DNA of 64,000 nt from Anthoceros angustus. Lineage: Eukaryota; Streptophyta; Anthocerotopsida; Anthocerotales; Anthocerotaceae. Both the position numbers and the translations under genes were made by a program. Shown here one piece after another: positions 1-11,040 of this stretch. Every line of letters starts with the position of its first letter. Position 1 is the stretch's first letter. The notes under the pieces were generated by a model that worked only from the letters and a program-made list of their open reading frames with translations, was not told the DNA's origin and searched no databases. The stretch covers positions 1,984,001-2,048,000 of the forward strand of contig MU008160.1 of assembly GCA_010909165.1 (NCBI GenBank), written 5' to 3'.

Positions 1-553
1 GCCACGCCACCCTGGGAGCCGCGACCGCCACGCCCTCCCTAAGCGGCGATTGAAGACGCACTGAGGGAAGAGGCGCCAGGAACTTGAACGAGGTGGTACA
101 AGCAAGTTCGCTAAGGAGGAGAAGGGCGACTGAGGTACCGGAAGTGTCAACCCGGTCCAAAAGGAGCGAAGGAGAGGAGACAATTAAGAGGAAGAAAAAT
201 GGGATAGTCCAATGGATATGGAGGGCCAGGACACACTGGGAAGGACGGCTCCGGCTAAGAAAGGCGAAGGTTCGTCGTGCAACTCTCGAGGAAGCAATGT
301 GAAGCCCGGAAGCGTTAGGAAAGCGGACTCCCAAGGCAACACCGGTTCCCCGGATGTGGTCGGGAAGTGGCGAGATGCTTGAGGAAGAAGAGATCCAGGA
401 CCCGGAGGTGGTCCAGGCCACCACGCAGTCCGGACTCATCATGGTGTGCGGTGTGTCACCAACATGGGCATTCGAGGCTAAGCGCCTCGGACCCGTGAAC
501 CGGTGGAGTGCGACTACGGGGAAGAGTCAGAGGCGGTGGAGGATACCAAGTGC

Positions 554-2357
554 AAGAAGCACCACGGGGCGCGGTATCCCAGCGATGTACCCACGGTGGG
601 CCATCCGTGCATCGACCTCCGTCTGACACCCGCAGGAGCCCCTCCGAATTCTCGGGCGGTGGTCTGTGGGCTGGGAACCCGGGCACTACTCCAAGCGTGT
701 CCATACCCCACTCGGCAAGGCAGGGGACTTTGAGCGCTGTGTGGAGATTGTGGCGGCGGGGCACAGGTACCTTGTGAATCCTCGCTCGACGTGCGCTCGC
801 CACCCGAGGCGACCGCCTCGCCTCCCTCCCTAAGGCGCCCGTGCTACAATTGAAGGCTGGTGGCGGAGTGGGAAGAGGCGGAGAACTTGGAGCAGGTGAG
901 CAAGCGAGTTCGGAGGAGAAGGCGGACACTCTGGAAGTGTCAACCCGGCCGAGGAGGCGAAGGAGAGAGCAGTTTAAGAGGAAGAAAAATGGGATAGTCC
1001 ACGGATACGGAGGACGGACACACAGGAAGGCGGCCCGCTAAGGAAGGCGAGTTAAATCGGGCAGCTCTGGGAGAAGCAGCCAAAAGCCAGTCGTTAGGAG
1101 CGGACTCACCCAGGCAACACCCGGTTCCCGGATGTGGTCGAAGTGGCGGAGATGCTTGAGAAGAATCAGCGGGACCCAGTGGTCCCCACCACCAGGCGGT
1201 GGCGGAGCTGGAAGAGTCAAAGGCGGCGTGATGGAGAGAGCCACCCGCCTTTCAAGGTGGCCGACTTGATGATGGATCAACAACACTTGGTGTCACTTAG
1301 GCGTTGTTAAAAGACAACCCAGTATCGGCGAAGTCCAGGAGGCCATCAGAGACACAACCACGAAACTCCTTGGGCGGAAGGTCAAACGTGGAGGTAAGGT
1401 AGTATCTCATACGGACTGAGGCGCCAGTGGTTCGTAGAAATTGCTGGGTGTGATTAAGAAGCACCACGGGGCGCGGTATCCCAGCGATGTACCCACGGTG
1501 GGCCATCCGTGCATCGACCTCCGTCTGACACCCGCAGGAGCCCCTCCGAATTCTCGGGCGGTGGTCTGTGGGCTGGGAACCCGGGCACTACTCCAAGCGT
1601 GTCCATACCCCACTCGGCAAGGCAGGGGACTTTGAGCGCTGTGTGGAGATTGTGGCGGCGGGGCACAGGTACCTTGTGAATCCTCGCTCGACGTGCGCTC
1701 GCCACCCGAGGCGACCGCCTCGCCTCCCTCCCTAAGGCGCCCGTGCTACAATTGAAGGCTGGTGGCGGAGTGGGAAGAGGCGGAGAACTTGGAGCAGGTG
1801 AGCAAGCGAGTTCGGAGGAGAAGGCGGACACTCTGGAAGTGTCAACCCGGCCGAGGAGGCGAAGGAGAGAGCAGTTTAAGAGGAAGAAAAATGGGATAGT
1901 CCACGGATACGGAGGACGGACACACAGGAAGGCGGCCCGCTAAGGAAGGCGAGTTAAATCGGGCAGCTCTGGGAGAAGCAGCCAAAAGCCAGTCGTTAGG
2001 AGCGGACTCACCCAGGCAACACCCGGTTCCCGGATGTGGTCGAAGTGGCGGAGATGCTTGAGAAGAATCAGCGGGACCCAGTGGTCCCCACCACCAGGCG
2101 GTGGCGGAGCTGGAAGAGTCAAAGGCGGCGTGATGGAGAGAGCCACCCGCCTTTCAAGGTGGCCGACTTGATGATGGACCAACAACACTTGGTGTCCCTT
2201 AGGCGATTGTTAAAGACAACCCAGTATCGGAAGTCGGGAGGCCATCGGAGACACAACCACGCACTCCTTGGGCGGAAGGCAAAACGTGGAGAAGAGGTAG
2301 TATCTCATACGGACCACAGGCGCCGATGGTTCGGTGGAAATTGCGGTGTGTGATTAG
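554..2357 (+). repeat. 902-bp tandem duplication inside gypsy gag region
   Basis: Two copies in direct orientation with a period of 902 bp (for example, 841 matches 1743 and 1038 matches 1940). The copies look almost identical up to about 1280/2185, then diverge by small indels toward 1440/2340. The unit contains a purine-rich, Arg/Glu-rich block and a block related to 3670-4080. Similar but older block copies lie at 70-420 and 3085-4560, so this part of the element has been duplicated more than once. Confidence 0.88.
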
Positions 2358-3084
2358 TGCCCTGGACACGGTCGGGAGTGAACCTCATCACCAGCAGGCA
2401 GTTGGGGTTCACCGCCTTTGAGCCATCCACCAAAACCCTCGGGATGGCGGACATGTCCAGCGCCCACAGCTGTCCGAGTCCAGCCACCATAGCGGGAGCA
2501 CTATACATTGGACCGTGGTCATCGGGCCCCAGGACCTGGGGTAGGTCTGTTGGGCGACCACCTGGGACTCGCTCGACAAACTACACTTGGAAGGAGGAGA
2601 TACACTTCAAGCCGGTGGGTGGGATCCAAGGTAAGGAAGGGAGTGGCGATTACACGGAGCAAGACACACTCATGGGTGGCAAGCACCACAGGAGGGTACA
2701 CCTCCAAGATAGTGGGGGCGATGAGCGCGAGAGATACGAATGAGGACTACCCTTTCCAAAAATCTCGTGGTCCAAGAAGAGAGATGGACTACTGGAGGAG
2801 AGGAGGATGATGAGACCGAGGTAGCATCGGAGGAAGAGGAAGAGGACTCAAGAAGAATCCGAGGATGAAGAAGAAGAACCTCAAGAAATAAGAAGAAAAA
2901 GCCCGTAGTCAAGCGGAGGGTGGAGAAGAAGGAGGTTATGATGCCCGCACTGCAGAGGTTCCGCCTCCTTTGAAGGAAGTAGCGGCCGAGGGAAGATCCG
3001 AACGGGTAATGAAGAGGGTGGAGGAGTTGACGATCAACCGTGAAGGATAAAGAACGCGAAGGCGGCCACCACGGTCCGGACTCA

Positions 3085-4560
3085 TCGTGGTGTGCGTGTG
3101 TCACCAACATGGGCATTCAAGGCTAATCGCCTCCGCACTGGAACTGTGGAGTATGACTACGGGGAAGAGTCCGAGGAACAAAGGAGGATGCATAAGTGCA
3201 AGAAGCACCGGGCCGCCAGATCCCAAGACGATGTACCCACGGCACGGGCCATCCGCTGCATCGACTGGCGCAAAGACGCATGGGAGCCCCTCCAGAATTC
3301 TCGGCGGCGTGGTCTCCGGAACTGGGGAACCCCGCACTACTCCAACGCTGCCCATACCCCACCGCAAGGCAACGGGACTTTGACTGCGGTGGAGATTGTA
3401 AAGGTGCAGGCACATGGCGGCAAGATTGTGTCCGAATCCTCGCTCGAGGACGGTGCTACGCCACCCCGGGAGCGCGACACCACGCCCTCCCTAAGGCGCG
3501 CCTACAGATTGAAGACGCACCGGGCGGAGGAAGAGGCGAAGGAACTTGAACGAGTGGTACGAAGTTCGCTAAGGAGGAGAAGGCGGACTGAGGTACCGGA
3601 AGTGTCAACCCGTCCGCCAAAAGGAGCGAAGGAGAGGAGACAATTAAGAGGAAGAAAAATGGGATAGTCCAATGGATACGGAGGACGGACACTAAGGAGG
3701 CCCAAAAGGAAAGTTAAATCGCAGCACCGGAGCGCCCAAAACCCCAAACGTTAGGAGAAACGGACTCACCCAAGGCAACACCCGCTTCCACCGGATGTGG
3801 TCCGAGAAGCGGAGATGCTTCTGAAGAGATCCGACAGACCGGTGGTCCGACCACCACAGCGGTGGCATCGCCGGAAGAGTCAAGGCGACACGCGATGCAG
3901 GAGCCACCCCTTTCAAGGTGGCCGACTTGATGATGGATCAACAACACTTGGTGTCCCTTAGGCGCTTGTTAAAAGACAACCCGGCAAGTATCGGCAGTGA
4001 AGTCCGAGGCCATAGGAGACACAACCACGCAAACCCTTGGCCCAAGGCAAGAACGGAGGTAAGGGTAGTATCTCATACCGACCCCGCCTGGTAGAAATTG
4101 CGGTGTGATTAAGAACGCTCGGACACGGGTCGAGTGAACCTCATCACCGAGGCCACCGCAAGACCGTTCACCCTTTGAGCCATCCACCAAAACCCCGTGA
4201 TGGCGGATGTCACGGCGCCAGGGAGTTGTCCGAGTCCAAGCCACCATAGGAGCCCCTATACATTGACTGTGGTCATCCCGACCTCCGCACGAGGTCGCTG
4301 CACCCGGCCGACTCGCCAGACAAACTACACGGAAGGAAGGAGATACACTTCAAGCCGTGGACGGGATCCAAGGTGAGGGAAGGACGGTAGCGACACTGGA
4401 GTAAGGACACACGTGGTGAAACCGTAAGCACCACAGGGTACACCTCCACCAAGACAAGTGGGGAATGAGCGAGGATACGAATGAGGACTACCCTTTCCAA
4501 AAATCTCGTGGTCCAAGAAGAAGATGGACTGGAGGGACACTTTGGAGCGGAGGTGATCAT
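3085..4560 (+). repeat. Older diverged copy of the gag-region blocks
   Basis: This stretch repeats, in the same order, blocks seen at 430-780, 780-1040, 1040-1440 and 2370-2810. Examples are the shared segment at about 460 and 3105 (ACATGGGCATTC), the segment at about 120 and 3567 (TTCGCTAAGGAGGAGAAG), and TCTCGTGGTCCAAGAAGA at about 2763 and 4503. Many small indels separate the copies, so it predates the 902-bp duplication. No intact reading frame is present. Confidence 0.7.
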
Positions 4561-4699
4561 TGTTCAAGTGGAAGTCGGACTCGAGGACGAAGGAAAAAGG
4601 AACCCACGAGAGAGGACCCCGAAGAAGTAACCGGTTCACCTCGAGAGCTCTTCCAGAATGGGGAATGCGTGAGGATGAACCCGGATGGAGGATGGCTTT

Positions 4700-6020
4700 G
4701 GGCGTAGCGGGCGGCGAGGGAAGAGGCGGTCAATCCACGATGTGGAAGGCGTGGAGGTCGCCGGAAATTCCTAGTTCGCAGGGCATCTCGGAGTTGAAAG
4801 CAGACCTCACCAGTTTAGGGAATTTAGTGAGGTGTTTGCTTTCAAGGTCACGGACATGAAGGGCATTCCGGTAAACACGGATAGATCTGAAGCCGGGCGG
4901 TGCTGTTCGGATTGGCGGTCAATCCCAAGCACTCGCTCAAGGTCAAGGAGGTCTGGATAAATCTCAGGCGGACATCATCTTCCCAATCGTGAGCAGTGAA
5001 TGGGTGGCGCCCGTGTTGTAAAAAAGCGCAAGGCGGTCTGTCTGTCGTGGAGAAGCTCAGCGCCACGAGAAGGACCATTTCCCATGCCCTTTGTAGGCGA
5101 CATCTTGGACAAGGTGGCGGCGAGTACCTACTCCTTCTTGGATGGCTACTCGGCTACAATAAGCGCACCTAAGTCGGATTGGGACAACATTCACCACGGT
5201 GGGGACGTTGCCTACGCGCCTTCGGGATGGCACCGGATCATTTATGCGGATGGTGACCAACGTCTTCCGGGATTTTCGAGGACTTCATGGAGGTGTTCTT
5301 GGGCGACTTTTTGTGTGCGAGGAGGACAACACGTTGGACATCTGCGGAAGTGCTTGGAGCGTTGTAAGAGACTCAAGCGTGCCCATCCGGAGAAATGCTA
5401 CTTGGTATGGCGGAGGATCTTGTTGGGACACCGTGTCGCGAGAGAGGATAGAGGTGGATCAAGACAAGGTGAAGGTCATTGGGTCCCTGCACCGCCTCAC
5501 GAACTTGAAGGAGTTACGAGTTCACAGGCATGGTGGGTTACTATAGGCGCTTCATCCGATTCCATGGGCCTAGCTAACGGAGTTACTCGGGAAGGAGGAG
5601 TGGTCTGGACACAGAGGCGGCATTCGAGACCTACAAACCACCACAGTCGGTGCAGTGTGAAGGTCCGGATGAAGCGATTCCATGTGTATGTGGATGTGTC
5701 GCCTTTGCCATCGGAGTGGTGCTCGGCAAAAGGGCGACAAGCGGAGGGACCATCCAATCTACGCGGAAGGCGGCTCACGCATGCGAGCGGAGGTACACTA
5801 CTACGGGCGAGGCGTTGGGATGGTATCTGTGATTAAGAAATTCGGGCATTACCTTACGCCCAATGAGTTTGTGTTTTATGTTGATCACTTGGCTCAAGCA
5901 TTTGGTGAACAAAGGCGGACTTCGGGCGGTGCGAGGTGGATTACATTGCTACGAGTTCACCTTTGAGGTGGAGAGGCAAGGCGGCAACACCAGCGACTTC
6001 TTGTCGAGTTAAAAGCAGAC
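4700..6020 (+). pseudogene. Ty3/gypsy reverse transcriptase-RNase H, frameshifted
   Basis: Translations in shifting plus frames give a recognisable gypsy RT: a DGYS-like motif followed by YNK at about 5140-5165, then AFGMAP near 5219, a 'fingers/palm' stretch, and the catalytic box at about 5290-5310. There the box reads F-L-G-D-F where a gypsy enzyme has F-x-D-D-F, so the first catalytic aspartate is a glycine. A thumb segment (LERCKRLK...HPEKCYLVWR) and an RNase H part (ending NEFVFYVDHLA at about 5862-5895) follow. At least four frameshifts separate these pieces. It could act only as a passive remnant. Confidence 0.8.
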
Positions 6021-6230
6021 TGTCTGCAAGATCGGGAGGGGCCTTCCGGGACGAAGGCGGTGGCGATAGAGGAAGAAGCAGAGGAGTGCAGCAGGACAAA
6101 CCCTAAGCTTGGGGACAGCAGACCCAAGCGGAGAAGGGGGAGGCGAGGCGGCCCACCTATGCGGAGCTGGAGCGGTACCTATGGGAAATGGAATTGCCGA
6201 GCGGATTGAATCGAACCCAGCGGTAAGCCT

Positions 6231-7389
6231 TTGTGCACTACGCTCGTCCTTTTAGACTGTATAACGGCTGCATCTTTAAGATGGGGCGGACGGCGTGGAA
6301 CGGAGGTACCTCCAAGCAGTGAGAGCGGAGGTGGTAATAAAGGGAATGCACGAAGGACTGGGCGGTGGACATTATGCAGCGCAGGTCACCACCAAGAAAA
6401 TCTTGGAGGCTGGGTACTGGTGGCCCACCATGTATGGGGAAACGCACCAATTTGTGAAGAGATGTGATGCTTGTCAGTGGATCGGGAAGCCGACTCCACA
6501 ACACAATGGCCGTTGGTGCCCATACTGGCACTAGCGCCTTTTGAGAAGTGGGGCATCGACTTGTTGGACCTCTGACCCATGACGAGGCACACAAAGCGGT
6601 ACATCTTGGTGGCAACGGACTCACGCACCGGTGGGTGGGCGGTCGCTACTAGGACGGACTCTGCAAGCACGGTGGCCAAATTCCTCTCTGAAAACATCAT
6701 CACAAGGTCAGTGTCATGGGTGCGTTAAGTGGCGACTCATTTCCTCAATGATGTGATAAATGCAATGACGGACTATTTTGGCATCACACATCGCAAAACG
6801 GCCCCTACAACCCGAGGCCAGCGGATTGTGGAGAAGACCAGCAGGCTTATCGCATCTGAATAAGCTTACGCTAACTATGCGCACGATCGATACAAAGCTA
6901 CCATCAGCGCTATGGGCCTTCAGGACGGCAGAGAAGGTAACTACACAGAGAACTCCGTATTACCTAGCCTATGGGCACTCACCCGTTATGCCAGTAGAGT
7001 TTGAGGTGCCAACACTCCGTGTCATGATGGAGAGACGCTTAACGGATGAGGAAAGCCAACTGGAGCGCTTGCTAGGGTTTGTTCAGCATACGGAGGGTCG
7101 AGAAGAGGCGCAGCAGAGAATGCAACTGGTACAGAATCAGCGCAAGTTGTGGCACGACAGAAGGCTCCGGACTCAAGAGTATGTGAAGGAAGGAGATTTG
7201 GCCCTTCTTTATGACAGCCGCCATATGCACTTCCCAGGTAAACTCCACTTGCGATGGATGGGACCTTACCGGGTATGCAGTATCGCCAATGGGTCCGTTC
7301 AACGGCGGTTGGATGGTGAGCTGCCCACTCGTGTGAGCGGGTGGCGGGTGAAAAATATCATGCCTAGTGTTGGAGGCGTAGCGAGATGA
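6231..7389 (+). pseudogene. Ty3/gypsy integrase, frameshifted
   Basis: The zinc-binding HHCC domain is visible at 6350-6490 (MHEGLGGGHY, then CDACQWIGKPT). It is followed by a broken catalytic core in changing frames (6540-6780) and a long open C-terminal part at 6778-7389 (about 200 residues) with LWAFRTA..., TPYYLAYGHSPVMP and the GPYRV / W..K..MP motifs typical of the integrase C-terminus. The stop at 7387-7389 probably corresponds to the natural pol stop. The core is disrupted, so the enzyme is not functional as written. Confidence 0.82.
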
Positions 7390-7749
7390 GAAGGAGTATG
7401 TGGGCTACTGGACTTCCTTGGGGTTAGGAAATAAGTGGGGTTTTGTTTTTCGTAGGTCAAGAGTAAAATAAGGCGGAAAAGGGGAATAAGCGCACGGATA
7501 GCTCGGTGAGCTCCGGAGTATACTCCGGACTCGGAGTGGAGTGTGGATCCCCACTATGGCGAACTCAGGACTACATGCAGAATGTAGGGATAAGTCCGGA
7601 CCCCACTCCGGGTCAAAAGCAGGATAAATCGCCAGGAAAGTAATTTGGAAGTCGAGTCGTGAGACGGTGAGAGGAACCCGTGGCTGCCCAAAGTGAGGAG
7701 GCGGGCAGAGCTGCGGATCCTGACTTTGTTCGGACTCGGGAGGAAAGCG

Positions 7750-7975
7750 GATCTCAAGTCCGGCCCATGAAAGTCCGACTTAGAGATCCGTGACTCTGGT
7801 GGCAGTGGGACCACGAGGTCCCGACTCCAGGGGAAGAGTTGGGTCCAGAAGGCCGGACCCCAGAGGCCAGTCCGGACCCCGAGGTCCGGACTCCAGAAAG
7901 AAGGCCGGACGCAGAGGACCGGACCCCAGAGGGAAGACCGGACCTAGAGGTCCGGACTCCGGAGTTGAGACAGGG
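7750..7975 (+). repeat. GGTCCGGA array with roughly 30-bp units
   Basis: About seven imperfect units carry the palindromic core TCCGGA, mostly spaced near 30 bp. Because the unit is a multiple of three without stops, it reads as a repeated peptide of the type RTPERRPDPEV within an open frame 7839-8288. The same array, with different unit order, is found at 35,985-36,270 (opposite strand) and 37,490-37,710. It lies upstream of a TATA-like motif in each case, so an upstream regulatory (U3) array is the simplest reading. Confidence 0.7.
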
Positions 7976-8370
7976 TCATGAGATCCAGGCTAGGGGAGTG
8001 GGGGAGAGCCACCAATCACCAGCCCCAGCAGATCCAGCTCTTGGAGGGCCCATTGCACAGGGGCCCGCCAGAGAGATAAGAGAGGAGGGCGAGGAGGATT
8101 TAGTAGTGACCGCCGTTGTCAGGCCGCCGCCGGTGGCGCAGCCTGACAGACCCTCGGGGAGAGGAAGGGGTCCCGCCTCACGGATCATCCGATTGGGCGC
8201 GCCGCAATCGTCAGGGCTCGGCTTTGGGCCGCCGGTGCCAAGAAGGAATCAGGGGCCATCCCAGCCCCACCACCGTCGGCGGCGATAGGAGGAATAAGGA
8301 GGATAGTAGGCGGCCGAATTGCGTCTTGAGCCACTCGAATAGTGTAATAAAGACGCCCGACTTGGGCGTA

Positions 8371-8380
8371 GTATAAGAGG
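8371..8380 (+). promoter_or_regulatory. Probable LTR TATA box
   Basis: GTATAAGAGG is preceded by AATAAAGACGCC-like sequence. The pair is conserved at 38,053-38,062 (+) and in reverse at 35,592-35,601, at a similar distance from the GGTCCGGA arrays. Conservation among diverged LTRs supports a core promoter. Confidence 0.55.
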
Positions 8381-8960
8381 AGTGAGGTCAGATAAATCAT
8401 CTTCTCTTGGTGTTGATGCCGCGTTTCTTGCACCTTTGTGTGTCTTCCTTAGCATTAGTCCACAGTCCTCGAGCACAGCCGGCCTCGGAGACCAGTCAAG
8501 GTCCCGTGACTCGGATCCCTAACGTGTGGTGGTGTGTGCGGGCGGCGGGACCCTTGTTCGTCGAGGCGGCCCAGTGGCGGGGAGCAGTGTGGCCGGGCCA
8601 GGGGCGTGGAGCGGGCGAGAGGCCCGTTGAGCAACGGAGGAGGTCGGGCTGTAGCCACTTGCGTTCTTTTCCAAGGTTGATGAGCGTGGTAGAGTGATGA
8701 GGAACGGACTAAATAAAGGGAGCGTGTGTGTGAGCAGGCGGACGCAAAGCGTCCTTAACGTTTAGCCTGCCACGGGCTGTTAGGTGAACGTTATGAGTAG
8801 CTAAGGCGGCGATTGAGTGTGTTAAAGAGGAGTGGACACAAAGTAAGGTGAGAATCGGGAATGAGAAGCGCAAGCTATCATTCTCTTGGGAACGGACTCC
8901 TTACTTCAACGACACGGGATTGTGCGCGCCCGGCTGACCATCAGCAAAAGTCGCGCCACA

Positions 8961-9780
8961 GTAGTCATGTGGCTTTGAGTTCTGAGTTCAACATATGTGA
9001 AACCTATTTTTGGTAAATTTCACCAGCTAATAATTTATATGTGGAACGTATTTAGCACTTTGTCTCTTGGAAGGATAATGTGTTGCAACACATAACACCG
9101 TTAGAGATAAATCAAAATCATAATAATTTGAAATAAAGATATTATTATATAGTATGGAATGAGTATCAACCCCCACGTTGGCCAGGTAAAAGAGTAGCGG
9201 CAACAAAAGTTTCAACGTATAAAAAATGCGAGAGGTTATCTCTTCGTCCTTACTTTGGAGACGTACAAACCATATGGAACAAAGCTCTAGCAAAGAGGTG
9301 CTAAGGCATATCACTCTCGTAGCCACATACTAGGGCCTTCAACCCTCTTTTTTTGGTCACCTTCAACGTCTATTCTTATGTCACCATTTATTGACAAAGT
9401 AGATATATATATAAAATCCTATGATAAAAAATTTATTTAAGTCAATCATAATAAAAATAATATATATTTAATTTTATATTGATTTAATATAATATTATAA
9501 TATATATAAAATTTTAGGTCCACTGCATGAGAACATAGCTTCTCACTTCATCTTGTTTTTCTTCCAAGACTATGAGAAACCGCCCTCCTTCAAACTTGTA
9601 TTCTAGGATAGACGTTCGGTGATTTTTCATTTAGAATTTCGTAACTTAGGAGATACTGATGTATATATATAATGAAATATATTATATTATAGATGAGGAT
9701 GTTAAAAATAGAGGAAAAGGGAAAGGAAACGAAGAATGTTCGAACGTTCAACTGAAAACGGTACGCCGTCGGCTTGAGCG
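8961..9780. other. AT-rich intergenic spacer
   Basis: Base composition changes abruptly from GC-rich to AT-rich after the LTR end. I see no coding pattern, RNA gene or repeat boundary here, only AT tracts (9360-9510). Confidence 0.6.
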
Positions 9781-9924
9781 AGTCAAGTGATCACCTGGCG
9801 TCTCGGGTTTTGCCAGGGCGAGTAAGGTGGTTTGCCGCGCACTTTCCGAAGACCTTCGCCGGCCTCTCTTAGGCGCCAGCAGAGGCGCAGGCGGGAGAAG
9901 ATTGTCCTTGGGAAGGAATGTTCG

Positions 9925-10092
9925 ATGATCAAAAGTTTTGGATTCATTGTGCTATGTTTGACACTGTCGCTTGGAACAATTGCTGTGGAAAAAGGGAGGC
10001 GTTGGAGTCCTCTTCGAGGGAAGGAAACTGAGAATTCGACTGATGCTGCTGTTCGGTTGGAGGGGAAGCGAATTTGCGTGTACGGATTGTAG
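9925..10092 (+). CDS. Possible small secreted protein (55 aa)
   Basis: An open frame beginning MIKSFGFIVLCLTLSLG has a convincing N-terminal hydrophobic segment (about residues 4-19) that could be a signal peptide. A charged 35-residue tail follows and ends at a TAG at 10,090. The frame extends upstream in-frame to 9832 with an Arg-rich leader, but the internal methionine gives the better secretory start. No family is recognised. It lies 107 bp before the lectin start and could be a leader ORF or an unrelated small gene. Its reality depends on transcript evidence. Confidence 0.3.
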   Translation: MIKSFGFIVLCLTLSLGTIAVEKGRRWSPLRGKETENSTDAAVRLEGKRICVYGL

Positions 10093-10198
10093 CTGGTGGC
10101 ACACACGCAGGGTTGTGGAGCTCACAGCCTGAGTCTGGTGCCTGTGGTGTGTGATCACAGAAGGTGCGTCCTGAAGGCAACTGAGATTCCGAGGTGCG

Positions 10199-10684
10199 AT
10201 GGCGCGGAGGTGGAAGGAGCTCGCGGGAGGGATGAAATTAGCTATGCTCATGGCTTTGCTGCATCTGTGCCTGTGTCTGGAGCAGGAACGGGAGTATTTC
10301 GTACGGGAGCAGAACGTACTGAATAGTGAGGAGATGCCCTGGCTGGAGAGCGGGGCGAGCTTGATGGAAGGCCTGTATAGGTTGCAGATGCGGGAGGATT
10401 GCGACCTGGTGCTGTGGAAGCGTTTCCGGGAGTTTGGATTGGAGGGGAAGGCTTGGTCGTCAGGGACCGCCGGGGCTGGTACTGGCTGCTTTCTTGTCAT
10501 GCGGAAAGACGGCAATTTGGTGATCTACAGCCAGGAGGATGCGCTGGTGTGGAGCTGTTGTCCCCGGCCGCTGCGGGCAAGGAAACGGGATACTTTCTCT
10601 GCTGTGTTGCAGAAGGATGGCAGATTTGTTGTCAGGACTTCGTCGGGATTGCCAATTTGGTCCACCGCGGATGCACGCCACTGA
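10199..10684 (+). CDS. Bulb-type (GNA-like) mannose-binding lectin domain protein
   Basis: A single-exon, 161-residue frame. Residues 12-28 are hydrophobic and probably a signal peptide, so the product should enter the secretory pathway. The body has the beta-prism II pattern of GNA lectins with three sugar-site-like motifs: MREDCDLVLW, MRKDGNLVIY and LQKDGRFVVR, against the family consensus QxDxNxVxY. Only the middle one keeps both Asn and Tyr, so mannose binding may be weak or limited to one site. The length suits a single lectin domain, with no kinase or S-locus part downstream. Related, decayed sequence follows at 10,735-11,040. Such proteins are usually defence or storage lectins; that role is inferred from the family. 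Confidence 0.72.
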   Translation: MARRWKELAGGMKLAMLMALLHLCLCLEQEREYFVREQNVLNSEEMPWLESGASLMEGLYRLQMREDCDLVLWKRFREFGLEGKAWSSGTAGAGTGCFLVMRKDGNLVIYSQEDALVWSCCPRPLRARKRDTFSAVLQKDGRFVVRTSSGLPIWSTADARH

Positions 10685-10734
10685 GGAATTGATTGGCTGT
10701 CGGTCTGGTTGGTGCAGGGCCAGGCAGCTTCACA

Positions 10735-11040
10735 TCAGTTTTGGAAGGTGGTCACGATGGAGCCGAATTCGTCCTTGGATTGCCTTGGCAGAGTTTAGCA
10801 TTCGGCGGCTATGGATTAGAGCTGTATAGTATGGCAAGATCCAGGACAATTTCTCTTGTTGCCAGATGGCCAATGCGTGACGTCAGTTCGAGATGTTGCA
10901 GCAAGATGATAGATTTGTGTCAGGACTTGTCGGGGTTGTCGGTTTGGTTGGTTCCTGCTTCACATCAGTTCTGAAACATGGTCACAATGGATTCGAATTC
11001 GTCCTTGGATTGTGTTGGCAGTGTTTAGCATTCGGCGGCT
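10735..11040 (+). repeat. Decayed duplicate of the lectin 3' end and adjoining sequence
   Basis: A segment at 10,735-10,812 (AGCTTCACATCAGTT... to GCATTCGGCGGCT) recurs at about 10,955-11,040. Between them, 10,890-10,950 resembles the last lectin motif (compare AGGACTTGTCGGG with AGGACTTCGTCGGG at about 10,634). The copies are out of frame, so this is a degenerate tandem duplication of the end of the lectin gene. Confidence 0.55.

Larger units (their letters stand above)
1..8960 (+). mobile_element. Decayed Ty3/gypsy LTR retrotransposon
   Basis: A plus-strand gypsy element that enters the window inside gag. The order is gag-like sequence (1-4.7 kb), reverse transcriptase and RNase H (about 4.7-6.0 kb), integrase (6.2-7.4 kb) and a long 3' LTR ending CGCCACA at 8960. 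The order RT-RNase H-integrase is diagnostic of Ty3/gypsy. Almost every domain is split by one- or two-base frameshifts, often single-base losses in runs of G or C, so no intact polyprotein remains. The 5' LTR is outside the window. The base composition is GC-rich, unlike the AT-rich spacer that follows. Confidence 0.85.
7548..8960 (+). mobile_element. 3' LTR of the first gypsy element
   Basis: The right end (CGCCACA at 8954-8960) matches the right end of a solo LTR at 32,707, whose boundary is proven by a target-site duplication. The left end is tentative: TGTGGATCC at 7548 follows the purine-rich GGAGTGGAG and gives a length near that of the solo LTR (1,413 versus 1,377 bp). The LTR holds a GGTCCGGA-rich array (7750-7975), a TATA-like GTATAAGAGG (8371-8380) and a conserved segment at 8877-8925 that recurs elsewhere in the window. 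Confidence 0.6.

Noticed and set aside
456-929. Minus-strand frame of 157 codons, repeated at 1454-1831
   Set aside because: It is antisense to duplicated gypsy gag, has no family motif, and recurs only because of the 902-bp duplication.
7750-7975. CRISPR-like array
   Set aside because: Units vary, there are no constant repeats with unique spacers, no cas genes, and the context is a plant LTR.
9027-9326. Minus-strand frame of 99 codons in the AT-rich spacer
   Set aside because: No motif or composition support; a frame of this length is expected by chance.
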